Source of the DNA: a virus
DNA length: 39,826 nucleotides
IMG/VR virus record: IMGVR_UViG_3300042922_001494
Coordinates: 1 to 39,826 of that record
Direction: 5' to 3' (one strand)
Shown here: positions 7,776 to 16,214 of the stretch, piece by piece
Numbering within the stretch: position 1 is the stretch's first letter
How the letters are laid out: each line of letters begins with the position of its first letter
Made by a program: the position numbers and the translations under genes
Notes under the pieces: model-generated
Told to the model about the DNA's origin: nothing
What the model saw: the letters and a program-made list of their open reading frames with translations, nothing else
Databases searched by the model: none

Positions 7776-8753
7776 TTAAAGATTTATAATTTTTGCTTCT
7801 AGGCTCATAGTGTGTTCTCCGTTTGAAAAAGTGTGTTTTACTTTATCCAGCAAAAGGAACAGACCACTGGAAAGCTCAGGTACATCCTTGATTTTAAACT
7901 TTGCCATAGCACCTGCTTTAAGCCCCGGCACTCCACCGACACCGTCAATCGATATTGTCTTAAGCACTCTGTCATAGTAAGCCATCATAATATTTCCCTG
8001 TTCATTGATCTGCGCTTCATTGAGGTTTTCATCTACTTTTACATACTTTTGTAAAAGCCCCCACTTATTTATTGTGGTGCTATCACTAAAGGTATAGGTA
8101 TCTCCCTGACCAGTTTCCTTGTTTGGGCGGACAAGCTTTACCTGATTGTAAGTATCTGAGTCTATGTCTGATTTATAGGAATAATCTGTTACAATACTGC
8201 CGTTCCCAATAAGGATGTCAGACATCAAGTTTTTGGCTTCTGTCAGACATAACTTACCAAAATTATCATAAAGAACAAAGGTCCTGCCGGTATTGTACTG
8301 TGTCAGCTGCAGTCCATACTCTATAATGTCCAGGCATTCTGTACTTTCCTTGGTAAGAGTGGGTATAATGTACCCTGTATCTTCCAATATTCCTATTTGC
8401 AACTGCATATCTGTAGCAATTTGCTGTATGATCTCGCCCAGCTTCTTTCCTTCAATGCTGTAACTGGCGCTTGACTTTAAATATCTAAGCTGATCGTAAG
8501 CAGTCACAGAAACAACACCCTCGCGATCCTGCTCCGTTACAAACACAAATCCCAGAAAAATCTCGGCCCCATCTACATAAAATTGCACCTTGGCTCCCTC
8601 CGTCAAATTAATAGCCTTTTTCTGGATAAAAGAAAATGTTAATTTGCCCGCACTACCACTTCTGTTCGTGGTATAAGCGACTTTTTCTGTAATCGGGGCA
8701 TAGTCATACATGGTATTTAATTCAGCATTGAAAACTAAAAGTTTATAATTCAT
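7776..8753 (-). CDS. XkdQ-like baseplate hub protein
   Basis: 325 residues. The start 'MNYKLLVFNAELNTMYDYAPITEKVAYTTNRSGSAGKLTFSF' and the internal 'EGVVSVTAYDQLRYLKSSASYS' are typical of XkdQ/YqbQ, the Firmicute counterpart of P2 gpD/T4 gp27 hub proteins. It forms the centre of the baseplate around the tail tube tip. Translation is coupled to the preceding XkdP-like gene by an ATGA overlap. Confidence 0.87.
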   Translation of the reverse strand: MNYKLLVFNAELNTMYDYAPITEKVAYTTNRSGSAGKLTFSFIQKKAINLTEGAKVQFYVDGAEIFLGFVFVTEQDREGVVSVTAYDQLRYLKSSASYSIEGKKLGEIIQQIATDMQLQIGILEDTGYIIPTLTKESTECLDIIEYGLQLTQYNTGRTFVLYDNFGKLCLTEAKNLMSDILIGNGSIVTDYSYKSDIDSDTYNQVKLVRPNKETGQGDTYTFSDSTTINKWGLLQKYVKVDENLNEAQINEQGNIMMAYYDRVLKTISIDGVGGVPGLKAGAMAKFKIKDVPELSSGLFLLLDKVKHTFSNGEHTMSLEAKIINL

Positions 8754-9472
8754 CCTGTTACCTGCAGCTGATCTGCCTTAATCCAGCCACGGCTTCCACC
8801 GATCAGAATCGGATAAGGTCTGGAAGCGTCCGGAATAATCCTTGAAACAGTTGTTGATAGGTTATTTGCCGTACCGGTGGGCTTATCTCCGTAACTGCTG
8901 CTGAAATAAGTACCATTTGCAATGACCACGGCACCCACACGTAACTCAGGGGCCGCTGATAACGGTCTCGGCTGTTCTTCAATCTGCACTGTTTGTGCAG
9001 GCTGTTCTGGTTGGGGAAGAGCAACTTTGATCGGAGCAAAATCCCGGTACTCTTTAAATTTAATCTTGTAATATACATCTCCAGCCTCTCCACCTTTTTC
9101 TGTAGTTTCGAAGCTATCAATTACTGCGCTGATATTCGTATCAAACATCTTGCTGCCCCTGGCATCATACCGGCTTATGACAAGATCACATATCTCCTGA
9201 TTATCCCTGGCGTCAATAATTGCTTCCACATAATCTCCTGGATCTGCCCAATCATGACCATAAATCAGCGGATCGTCACTGTCCCCAGGAAAATACGATT
9301 CCCAGGACACCTCCATTAAGGAAGGTAACCTGGGAACTACAATTTCTCCTATATCTAAAACATTGTAAGTTTTATTGTCTGAAGGATACGAAATGCTATA
9401 CTCTTTAGGATTAACAGGGAACTCTATCGTATTCCCTCCCATGTCAGCAAAAAATTTATATTTGTTTCGCAT
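8750..9472 (-). CDS. XkdP-like tail protein with C-terminal SH3-like domain
   Basis: 240 residues. The N-terminal region (GNTIEFPVNPKEYSISYPSDN.., ..PRLPSLMEVSWESYFPG) and 'YVEAIIDARDNQEICDLVISRYDARG' match the XkdP/YqbP group (gp53/LysM-type tail proteins). Where PBSX XkdP ends in LysM, the C-terminal ~65 residues here (LRVGAVVIANGTYFSSSYGD.. to ..GWIKADQL) look like a bacterial SH3 domain, so the wall-binding module appears to have been swapped. It sits between tape measure and hub, as expected. The ribosome site is AGGAGG before ATG 9472. Confidence 0.83.
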   Translation of the reverse strand: MRNKYKFFADMGGNTIEFPVNPKEYSISYPSDNKTYNVLDIGEIVVPRLPSLMEVSWESYFPGDSDDPLIYGHDWADPGDYVEAIIDARDNQEICDLVISRYDARGSKMFDTNISAVIDSFETTEKGGEAGDVYYKIKFKEYRDFAPIKVALPQPEQPAQTVQIEEQPRPLSAAPELRVGAVVIANGTYFSSSYGDKPTGTANNLSTTVSRIIPDASRPYPILIGGSRGWIKADQLQVTG

Positions 9473-9480
9473 AATTCCTC

Positions 9481-11535
9481 CTATCCTGCAACAACATTAC
9501 TGCTGGAAGCATGTTGGGCTCCCAAAGCATTATTTAACGCACCAAGCACGGCATTAATATCGGAACCTGCCCCTCCTGCAACACTCTGACTAACAGAAAG
9601 ATTTGTCTGGGGTACCGTTAGATTGACCAGCGCTACATATTGCCGCTCTGACAAATCGCGAAGAAGTTTGATATTTTCATCAGCAATATTTACGTCTTCC
9701 TCTATTTTTCCAACCTTGCCAACCTTTTCGACATTTTTTATATCAGCATTTCCAGCCTTATAACCGTCGTCCCCAGCTGCTTTTCTAGCTGCTTCCGCTT
9801 TGGCTGTCTCGATTGCTGCCTGACGCTGCATCCTTGCATCGTCAGCCGCTCTTTCGGCTCTGGCATATTGATCCTTCATTTCAGCCTTGGCGTTCTCAAC
9901 TACACCTTTCTTCCCGGCGAGTTCCGTTGCCCGCTGCTGCTGTTTTATCTTTTCTTCAACGGCTGCACCAGTGGCAAATTCTACGTGATCAATCAAACTA
10001 ATAGATACACCTGGTATATTATTGGCCATTGCAATCAGTTTGTTAACTCCGTCAATAGCTCCGTTTACCAGATCTTGCAAAATTGCAAGGGCTTTCACCT
10101 TTGTATTTCCAAGAGAATCGAGCACCCTCACGCGAAAAGAATCAAAAGCAAAAGCGGCATCTAATATACCACCTCTCATAAGAGACCACGCTAACATGAA
10201 GCCTAGCTTTAACCGATCTGCATATGTCAGAACTTGGTTCACGCAAATCAACCAGGCTACCTGAATGCCGCCTACCGATTGTACCCACTTATAGATAGCT
10301 GCTACAATGGCGCCTATCACAAGGGCAATCCATAGAAATGGATTAGTAAGCATACTAACAACTAACGCTTGATTGGCTGCTACAGAAAGCCACGTAACAG
10401 CAGTGTATATCCCCCAGGCCCCAGCCGCCACCAGTATACCAATGGCAAGCCCATAAAATACAGGAGCTATCGAGGACCAGTGCTCATAAATAAAAGTTGC
10501 GCCCTCTCCAATCACCTGTATAACCGGCTGAAATGCCTGAAGAATAGAGTTAGAGATGGCGGTCCATACTTGTTGATAAGTCATAGGCATGGATTCAAAA
10601 TCCTGATTTATTTTATCGGTAGCCGCCAGCATTGCATTTTTTACAATCTCAGCTGTAATCTCGCCGTTTGATGCCATCTCACGAATTTTTCCAATGGGAA
10701 CATTAAGATAGTCGGCTATGGTCTGGATAACATTCGGCGCTGCTTCGAAAACTGCATTTAATTCCTCGCCACGCAGAACCCCGGATCCAAGCGCCTGGGT
10801 AAGCTGAAGCGATGCGGAGGAAATTTCCTGTTGGCTGGCGCCGGCTATAATAAACTGCTTGTTTAAATTTTCAACGAAAGCCACGACCTCGTCACTTCCG
10901 GAAAAAGCGTCTCCTGCTCTTTGCCCCATCTTTGCTACCACATCCGCGGTGGCAAGATAACTTGTTCTGGTCCTCTGCGCAGATCGGAATATGGCTTCCT
11001 GGATTCTTTCTGTTTCCTGAAGGCTGTCGTTCATACCACTTTCCTGACCTCCACCACCAGACGGTTTAGCCGCCGAAGATTGGAATCCTTTATTCATCAA
11101 ATTAATTCGGGCGGTCGTTTGCGTCATTTCATCAGACAAACCCAACACCTTAAATCCTGCGAACACCGCGACCACTTTTTTAAGGGTTGACAGTAAATTC
11201 TCTGCCGAACCGGTTGTTTCTTTTACTTTTTGGTTGTGATTTTCCTGCTCTCTGGCGGCTTTAGAGGTATTGCTTGCTATTTTGATTAGCTGCGCTTCCA
11301 GTCGATCAAATCCGGAGGAGGATATCTCATTGGCTGACTCCCCTATTTGTCTCATGTTCGTAATAACTGCACCTGTAGCACCACCAATAGATCGGCGCAT
11401 TGTCTTTTCTGTTCTCATTACAGATTGATCAATTCGACTCATTTGCTGCACTGAAGAATTCCCAAGTTCGAGGAACTTGGAAAAAGATGCGCTAAACTGA
11501 TCGCTAAGTATAAACTCTTCTCTTATCTCTCCCAT
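9481..11535 (-). CDS. Tail tape measure protein
   Basis: 684 residues. The N-terminal ~150 residues are coiled coil; residues ~190-330 hold the conserved tape-measure domain ('RTRTSYLATADVVAKMGQRAGDAF', 'SSASLQLTQALGSGVLRGEELNAVFEAAPNVIQTIADYL' read in parts). Hydrophobic segments near 355-410 (SSIAPVFYGLAIGILVAAGA, PFLWIALVIGAIVAAIY) would form the membrane-passing part, and an Ala/Lys/Glu-rich coiled coil follows. The protein sets tail length and is ejected ahead of DNA; about 0.15 nm per residue would imply a tail near 100 nm (inference). AAGGAGG precedes ATG 11535. It follows the chaperone frameshift pair directly, as is usual. Confidence 0.93.
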   Translation of the reverse strand: MGEIREEFILSDQFSASFSKFLELGNSSVQQMSRIDQSVMRTEKTMRRSIGGATGAVITNMRQIGESANEISSSGFDRLEAQLIKIASNTSKAAREQENHNQKVKETTGSAENLLSTLKKVVAVFAGFKVLGLSDEMTQTTARINLMNKGFQSSAAKPSGGGGQESGMNDSLQETERIQEAIFRSAQRTRTSYLATADVVAKMGQRAGDAFSGSDEVVAFVENLNKQFIIAGASQQEISSASLQLTQALGSGVLRGEELNAVFEAAPNVIQTIADYLNVPIGKIREMASNGEITAEIVKNAMLAATDKINQDFESMPMTYQQVWTAISNSILQAFQPVIQVIGEGATFIYEHWSSIAPVFYGLAIGILVAAGAWGIYTAVTWLSVAANQALVVSMLTNPFLWIALVIGAIVAAIYKWVQSVGGIQVAWLICVNQVLTYADRLKLGFMLAWSLMRGGILDAAFAFDSFRVRVLDSLGNTKVKALAILQDLVNGAIDGVNKLIAMANNIPGVSISLIDHVEFATGAAVEEKIKQQQRATELAGKKGVVENAKAEMKDQYARAERAADDARMQRQAAIETAKAEAARKAAGDDGYKAGNADIKNVEKVGKVGKIEEDVNIADENIKLLRDLSERQYVALVNLTVPQTNLSVSQSVAGGAGSDINAVLGALNNALGAQHASSSNVVAG

Positions 11536-11545
11536 AGTTCCTCCT

Positions 11546-11683
11546 TTACTTTTTGGGCCTACTGTTGATTTCTTTTACTGCCATCTGGAATAACAATATT
11601 TTCTCGTTTTCCGGAAGCTTGGCAACCTCACCGGGGAAGCGGCCGTGATTGGCGAACATATAGTAAGCCAGTTGCACGTCCAT
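11546..11683 (-). CDS. Tail assembly chaperone, downstream -1 frame (gpT-like extension)
   Basis: A 45-residue frame (starts MDVQLAYYMFANHG, ends INSRPKK) in the -1 frame relative to the upstream chaperone gene and open back through its stop codon. It ends with TAA just before the tape measure ribosome site. A slippery A AAA AAC at 11701-11707 would fuse it to the upstream protein as a ~183-residue product, as lambda G-GT does. It also has its own ATG with GGGGGAG upstream, so separate translation is possible. The position between chaperone and tape measure is where this part is always found. Confidence 0.8.
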   Translation of the reverse strand: MDVQLAYYMFANHGRFPGEVAKLPENEKILLFQMAVKEINSRPKK

Positions 11684-11694
11684 ATCTCCCCCGT

Positions 11695-12111
11695 TTAAGA
11701 GTTTTTTGCTTCTTCAAGCTTCTCCCCTGCGCTCTTCATGTCATTTAATTCCAGAATTGCTTCTGACAGACGGCTGTACTCTCCAATACTAAGCATCTGA
11801 GAAGGAACTTCCAACGGATCTTCAGTTCCATAATATTTACATATTTCCTGATCACTGAAATCCGGTGTCTGTACACATGCAAGAATCAGTCTTCTGGTAT
11901 AAAGAATGGTATCTGTTTTTTCCATTGGGACCCCATCCACTTTCGCTGTTTTTCTGCTCATTCGAGAGAGTCTTTCATTTTCCTTCTGCGAAATGGCCTT
12001 GATAACGAATGGAACAGGCTTTCCATCCTCTCCTTTAAAACGATCGGAGATAATCACCTCTTTTGTTACTCCCGCTAACGATGGCTGTAAAAATGCTTTC
12101 AATGCGCTCAT
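11695..12111 (-). CDS. Tail assembly chaperone (XkdN-like, gpG role)
   Basis: 138 residues. 'GVTKEVIISDRFKGEDGKPVPFVIKAISQKENERL', 'RRLILACVQTPDFSDQEICKYYGTEDPLEVPSQMLSIGEYSRLSEAILELN' (in parts) match the XkdN/Phage_TAC family. It binds the tape measure and recruits tube subunits during tail assembly and is absent from the virion. The gene follows the tube gene, with GGAGG before ATG 12111, and ends in the slippery site that fuses it to the short frame downstream. Confidence 0.88.
   Translation of the reverse strand: MSALKAFLQPSLAGVTKEVIISDRFKGEDGKPVPFVIKAISQKENERLSRMSRKTAKVDGVPMEKTDTILYTRRLILACVQTPDFSDQEICKYYGTEDPLEVPSQMLSIGEYSRLSEAILELNDMKSAGEKLEEAKNS
11701..11707 (-). promoter_or_regulatory. 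Programmed -1 ribosomal frameshift site A AAA AAC
   Basis: Reading the minus strand, the last codons of the chaperone gene are GCA AAA AAC TCT TAA, which gives the canonical X XXY YYZ heptamer in the correct zero frame two codons before the stop. Slipping back one base continues as CTC TTA AAC GGG through to the TAA at 11546. No convincing downstream pseudoknot was found by eye. Confidence 0.82.
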
Positions 12112-12120
12112 TTAATCCTC

Positions 12121-12591
12121 CTATTCTCCCAGCTGTGCCGGGGATCCAAATGCGTTTAATACTTCTACGTTGGTAAAGCTGAATGAAATATCCATGGTCA
12201 AAAACTCTGTATCCGCATCCAGCATTGCAATGGGAAGCTTCTGAAGTTTTACGTTATATAAAGCTACCGTCTGAGACCCCACTGAGCTTCCTTGGTCTTC
12301 ATTGGTAATTTGAAATGTAAAATACGGAAGTTTACCGGTTTTCAAATAGGTTTTAAGCATATTTAAAAACTCTGGTGTTCCATAATAAATAGTAGCAGAT
12401 CCAGACAGCGACACTCCGGAAGTCTTTTTCTGTACCAAATTGGTACCAACCACCTTAAAATCTGATTCCTGAAACTCTGCATCTGCCTGAATTTTCTTTA
12501 ATCCAAACATTTCCACGTTCCTGCCATCAATCACAGCGAAAGCCCGGCCAGCTTTCCCGTTTAAGGCGTCACGCTCTAATAAAAAGCTCAT
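12121..12591 (-). CDS. Phage tail tube protein (XkdM-like)
   Basis: 156 residues. 'SFLLERDALNGKAGRAFAVIDGRNVEMFGLKKIQADAEFQESDFKVVG' type N-terminus and 'TKKTSGVSLSGSATIYYGTPEFLNMLKTYLKTGKLPYFTFQITNEDQGSSVG' (in parts) match the DUF2001/XkdM tube family. It polymerises into the inner tube of the contractile tail. It follows the sheath gene by 13 bp with its own AGGAGG site, the conserved sheath-tube order. Confidence 0.92.
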   Translation of the reverse strand: MSFLLERDALNGKAGRAFAVIDGRNVEMFGLKKIQADAEFQESDFKVVGTNLVQKKTSGVSLSGSATIYYGTPEFLNMLKTYLKTGKLPYFTFQITNEDQGSSVGSQTVALYNVKLQKLPIAMLDADTEFLTMDISFSFTNVEVLNAFGSPAQLGE

Positions 12592-12604
12592 AATCTACCT
12601 CCTG

Positions 12605-13942
12605 TTAATCTGTAAGGGTTGCCGTGATATAAATCTTCTCTACGGCCGCTACTGGCTGGATTGCAAGTGTTATCACCACTGCATTGATTGCATCTCCCGC
12701 GCTTATAACCACATCATCTGCGACAAAGTTCTGAATACCACCGTTTGCCTGGATCTCATTTAAATACCCCACAATCCAAGCCTTAAGTAAACCTCTACCG
12801 TCAGCATTGTTCTGAATCTTACCTATGTAGTTCTGCGAAAAATTCTTATAGATATCATTTGCAATGGAATCCAGAGTTCGAATGACTTGATTCAGGCTGA
12901 AGGCCTCACCTTTGTCTGGAGTGTAAGTGGTTAAAGTGTTAATATCTGATACCACTTTAACGCTTCCAAACTCTTCAAAAAAAACAATCTGACCTTTGTC
13001 CAATGCTTCGTCCACTTCCGATGCGTTCAGACGAGGAGTAACATTCACCGCGTCCGGATACTGTGCATATACCAGGGATTCGCTGTAATTTGCCCCCGCT
13101 TCCGCTCCGCCAATCCACCAAGTTGTCTGCTGTGGAGTAAGGACGGTCCCGTCTGACAGAACAATCCCGTTTCTCACAGAAATAACTGCATCAGAATTAC
13201 TCTCAACGCCCGCCATAACAGCCTGACACTTCTTACCTAGATTGTCCCGCATCCGTTTAATGAAAGCCACATAAGCGGCCTGAACAGTGCTGTCCACTCC
13301 ATCATAGATCAGCACATTAAAGGTGTAAGGCTCCAAAACTGTCAGGAAAGTGGAATATGCTGCACTGCTTACAGTTCCGTCATTGCCTCCAGTTAAGGAA
13401 GTTCCTGCGCTGGCTGCTAAATTTCCAGTCCCTGAAAATACCACCCAATCATTACCTTTCAAGTCTGCAACCGTCTTTCCGATCTGAGTATGCTTTACGG
13501 CTCCATCAACAACGGTTTGTACTGTATAGCTTCCTTCGTTGTCAGGATCCGCAACAACAGCAATGGAAATATTATTTCCTCTTACGCCGTTATACTTTGC
13601 AGTAATCGTGAGCGGTGCAATGGTAGCGATTGCTTTTGCTGCCCCCGTAGAAGTTGGGCGATATAACATAACCTTTGCAGGCCCTTTAGTATGCCCGCTA
13701 CCTTTAAAAATCTCCCTCAAAAACAAGGCTTTGTCATTGGTAGAGTCGTATCCAATGAATGAAGTGAGATCGTCACCCACATTAATGGTCATGATCTCAT
13801 CCTCTGGCCCCCAGGACAACTGCTTGCAGATTGCAACCACTCCCCGATCTCCCACGCTGACAACCTGCGCCATGCTTGATTTTACATTAATGTAAACACC
13901 AGGCTGCTTTTTATTTTGACTGGTCCATGTTCCTCCGGACAT
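12605..13942 (-). CDS. Contractile tail sheath protein (XkdK-like)
   Basis: 445 residues. 'SGGTWTSQNKKQPGVYINV', 'TITAKYNGVRGNNISIAVV', 'WWIGGAEAGANYSESLVYAQYPDAVNV' and the C-terminal 'DKGEAFSLNQVIRTLDSIANDIYKNF..NYIGKIQNN..GR' (in parts) are typical of Firmicute phage tail sheath proteins. It forms the outer contractile tube, making the particle a myovirus. GGAGGGAG precedes ATG 13942, and the tube gene follows. Confidence 0.95.
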   Translation of the reverse strand: MSGGTWTSQNKKQPGVYINVKSSMAQVVSVGDRGVVAICKQLSWGPEDEIMTINVGDDLTSFIGYDSTNDKALFLREIFKGSGHTKGPAKVMLYRPTSTGAAKAIATIAPLTITAKYNGVRGNNISIAVVADPDNEGSYTVQTVVDGAVKHTQIGKTVADLKGNDWVVFSGTGNLAASAGTSLTGGNDGTVSSAAYSTFLTVLEPYTFNVLIYDGVDSTVQAAYVAFIKRMRDNLGKKCQAVMAGVESNSDAVISVRNGIVLSDGTVLTPQQTTWWIGGAEAGANYSESLVYAQYPDAVNVTPRLNASEVDEALDKGQIVFFEEFGSVKVVSDINTLTTYTPDKGEAFSLNQVIRTLDSIANDIYKNFSQNYIGKIQNNADGRGLLKAWIVGYLNEIQANGGIQNFVADDVVISAGDAINAVVITLAIQPVAAVEKIYITATLTD

Positions 13943-14116
13943 CTATTCTCCCTCCTTCTTTCCAAAAAACTTATCTAATATTTCTCTTGCTTCTTCCGCG
14001 GTGTACTCCGGATCAGGGAGTAGCACCCTAGCAAAATCCTGCTGATAGCTTGTAAATCCCTTGCTTTTAAGCAGAGACTCTGTTTTGTACTTAACTGGTA
14101 CCGCTTTATTTGACAT
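13943..14116 (-). CDS. Small conserved phage protein upstream of the sheath gene
   Basis: A 57-residue frame (starts MSNKAVPVKYKTESLLKS, contains DPEYTAEEAREILDKFFGK) ending 1 bp before the sheath start; it also carries the sheath ribosome site. AGGAGG precedes its ATG at 14116. A small protein of this kind often lies between the tail terminator and sheath genes in PBSX-like phages. It looks alpha-helical and acidic at the end. The function is unknown; the location suggests tail completion. Confidence 0.78.
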   Translation of the reverse strand: MSNKAVPVKYKTESLLKSKGFTSYQQDFARVLLPDPEYTAEEAREILDKFFGKKEGE

Positions 14117-14117
14117 G

Positions 14118-14564
14118 CTACTTTATACCTCCTTCATAAGATTCTGCTGATTCAATCGTAGGCGTGTTATCAGGATAGGAAACCACTGCTTTTACAGTAA
14201 ATTGATAATGCAGTTCATCTTCATCAATCTTCCATTCCCTGTCATAGGTCCGCAGGCTATACTTACTCTCACCGTCCACGTAAGAAACAAATTCCAAAGC
14301 ATAGTCCAACCGATCTGCAACGGATACTAGCTGATCGTACATGTCTGTATCACTGTTCTCTACCAGATAGACGATATCAATACCGATATTTCGCATAAAA
14401 CGACGTCCGATCCGGTTCTCCATCTCAGTCGGCATGAAGAACACAAAAAAACAAGGAACTGACGTCCCCTGTTTGCTCGGATTGCTATATGTTGGTATAT
14501 CCGGATAGCTCTCTTTTAGTACTCCACAAATAGAATCTAACAGCCTTTCAAGCGTAAATGTCAT
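14118..14564 (-). CDS. Tail terminator family protein (YqbJ/DUF6838-like)
   Basis: 148 residues. 'LERLLDSICGVLKESYPDIPTYSNPSKQGTSVPCFFVFFMPTEMENRIGRRFMRNIGIDIVYL' (in parts) matches the phage tail terminator group next to XkdI-like genes. Such proteins cap the tail tube and join it to the head. The gene overlaps the upstream gene as ATGA, indicating coupled translation. Confidence 0.8.
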   Translation of the reverse strand: MTFTLERLLDSICGVLKESYPDIPTYSNPSKQGTSVPCFFVFFMPTEMENRIGRRFMRNIGIDIVYLVENSDTDMYDQLVSVADRLDYALEFVSYVDGESKYSLRTYDREWKIDEDELHYQFTVKAVVSYPDNTPTIESAESYEGGIK

Positions 14565-15055
14565 TTGAAATTCTCCCTTATCCGCTTATCAAGTTCCATC
14601 TTTACTACATTTTTGTACCGTCCTATTGCTGCTTGCTTCATGTAAACCCCTTTAATGTAGGGAGTTTTGGTTCCTACCGTAATACCGCCCAGACTTGGAT
14701 CTACCTTTTCAAGCATATTGCCGTTTATAATTAGTCCAGGGACAAAGTGTTTATCCATGCGGTGGCCATCATTTACGTAGGAAGCGTATTGCATGTTATT
14801 TGCGAGTGCGGTTCGGACTGTACCTCCTGTAACAGTAGCTTTTGTGGTGCTATCTGTAGCCCATGCCTGGGCCAGTTCTCCCGTCCGCGTACCGGTACCA
14901 GATATAGCGGATCCATTTGGTGGAGTTAATTCTGTAGCTCGTTCCACTGCTGCGATTGTAGCCCCTTCCATGACCTCCACCATAATTTTAGGCACGTTCT
15001 GCCCTTGCTTCCGCAATTGCTCTAGACGCTTCCTTGTTGCCTGACCAAAGGACAT
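14561..15055 (-). CDS. HK97 gp10/XkdI-like tail-completion protein
   Basis: 164 residues. The basic N-terminus (ATRKRLEQLRKQGQNVPKIMVEVMEGA), 'RTGELAQAWATDSTTKA' and 'DGHRMDKHFVPGLIINGNML' followed by a basic end resemble HK97-gp10/YqbI-type neck proteins, which join tail to connector. GGGAGGGG precedes ATG 15055. It sits between head-closure and tail-terminator genes, the standard order. Confidence 0.8.
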   Translation of the reverse strand: MSFGQATRKRLEQLRKQGQNVPKIMVEVMEGATIAAVERATELTPPNGSAISGTGTRTGELAQAWATDSTTKATVTGGTVRTALANNMQYASYVNDGHRMDKHFVPGLIINGNMLEKVDPSLGGITVGTKTPYIKGVYMKQAAIGRYKNVVKMELDKRIRENFK

Positions 15056-15067
15056 ATGCGCCCCTCC

Positions 15068-15454
15068 CTACTTTATCACTTCATCCATTGACAGGACGGT
15101 CTCTTGATGTTCCAATCCGGAAAGCATTCCACCAACCGGATCATAATAAGGCTGCGGCAGTCCAGCAAAGTAACGTTCTGGATCCCGGTTACTCCCCAGG
15201 CGCCCACCCCTTACAATCATGAGCATATCCCCGGCTTTTAAGTCCACTGACACATCGCAAGCCACTTTATCCGTTGCCGTTGCCGTGGAAGCTGTTTCCT
15301 TCCATGAAGGACCGTTTCTTTTGGCACTGTAGACACGGCAGGGAATATCACGGTAAAGTTCCTCCCGTTTCTTTTTATCAACATTACCGACCTTATAAGG
15401 GATATTTCTGGAAACACTCATAGAATCCGTGTACCAGTCTTCATCAAATAACAT
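15068..15454 (-). CDS. Head closure protein (YqbH/XkdH-like, DUF3599)
   Basis: 128 residues. '[36 protein letters not shown]' type start, and the '[39 protein letters not shown]' region (both given in parts) fit the YqbH/DUF3599 family, functionally like SPP1 gp16, which closes the portal after packaging. It overlaps the DUF4054 gene by 11 bp. Its end [12 protein letters not shown] is beta-strand-like, as in stopper proteins. Confidence 0.78.
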   Translation of the reverse strand: MLFDEDWYTDSMSVSRNIPYKVGNVDKKKREELYRDIPCRVYSAKRNGPSWKETASTATATDKVACDVSVDLKAGDMLMIVRGGRLGSNRDPERYFAGLPQPYYDPVGGMLSGLEHQETVLSMDEVIK

Positions 15455-15956
15455 ACATTCCTCCCATTCCGATCATGCGAGCCATTGTGGCAAGTTGCTG
15501 ACCGTACTGGGTGGCGTTCCATGATCCCCATTTGGCGCTTGCTTCTGTGATAGCTTCATTATCATAGCTTATGGTCGTATCTCCCATAGTTGCCTCTTTT
15601 ACAAGTCCAGTCTGCTGACTGGTTGCGGCAGCTCTGGCCGGAGTTGCGGATCCCTCAGAATAAGTCTTTAAGTATAATGCCGAGAAGTGAGCCACATAAA
15701 GGCCAGCCGCATACCTCCATATTTCACAGTACCGGCTAGGCAATATGCTGGCGTTGGCATTATTAATAAAAACCTGCAACATAGGATCAGGAACCAGACT
15801 TATGATCTGGTTCTCTTCTTCCTCTCCCTGGCTGATCCGCTTTTTTGTAAATTGAGGAAAATCAGCCAGAAACATTTCCTTCGTATAGGTTCCAATCTCA
15901 CCCGGCTGCGGTATGTTTGCAGCTGCAGATATTAAACCGTGAAACTGTTCAGACAT
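15444..15956 (-). CDS. Head-tail adaptor, DUF4054 (YqbG-like)
   Basis: 170 residues. '[13 protein letters not shown]' early, then '[42 protein letters not shown]', and the C-terminal '[27 protein letters not shown]' match DUF4054 (all fragments). These helical adaptor proteins (SPP1 gp15-like) bind the portal. AGGAGG precedes ATG 15956. The gene lies between the capsid block and the head closure gene, as expected. Confidence 0.87.
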   Translation of the reverse strand: MSEQFHGLISAAANIPQPGEIGTYTKEMFLADFPQFTKKRISQGEEEENQIISLVPDPMLQVFINNANASILPSRYCEIWRYAAGLYVAHFSALYLKTYSEGSATPARAAATSQQTGLVKEATMGDTTISYDNEAITEASAKWGSWNATQYGQQLATMARMIGMGGMYVI

Positions 15957-15968
15957 ACTGTGTCCTCC

Positions 15969-16202
15969 TTATTCCTCGCGCTTGTCAGCGGTATCCGCTT
16001 TTACCTCGGCTTCCGCATCTGCCTGCTCCAGTGCTTTATCCTTTTTACCTTTAGGAGCGGCAATGGATCCATCTTTTATAGCCGCGAGTACCAACCAGTG
16101 CTTAGCAACCCAAGCAGGAACCTCCCCGATATAGTCACGAGGGATGAAAAATTTCTTCTCCCCCTCGCAGATCTCAAAATTCTTTTTACTATTTATAAAC
16201 AT
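15969..16202 (-). CDS. Small YqbF-like head protein
   Basis: 77 residues. The N-terminal ~50 residues ('FINSKKNFEICEGEKKFFIPRDYIGEVPAWVAKHWLVLAAIKDGSI', in parts) resemble short phage proteins placed after the major capsid gene (YqbF type), with an SH3/KOW-like strand pattern. The C-terminal 25 residues are lysine- and glutamate-rich and probably disordered. AGGAGG precedes ATG 16202. The role is unknown, perhaps capsid completion. Confidence 0.65.
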   Translation of the reverse strand: MFINSKKNFEICEGEKKFFIPRDYIGEVPAWVAKHWLVLAAIKDGSIAAPKGKKDKALEQADAEAEVKADTADKREE

Positions 16203-16214
16203 GGGATATCCTCC

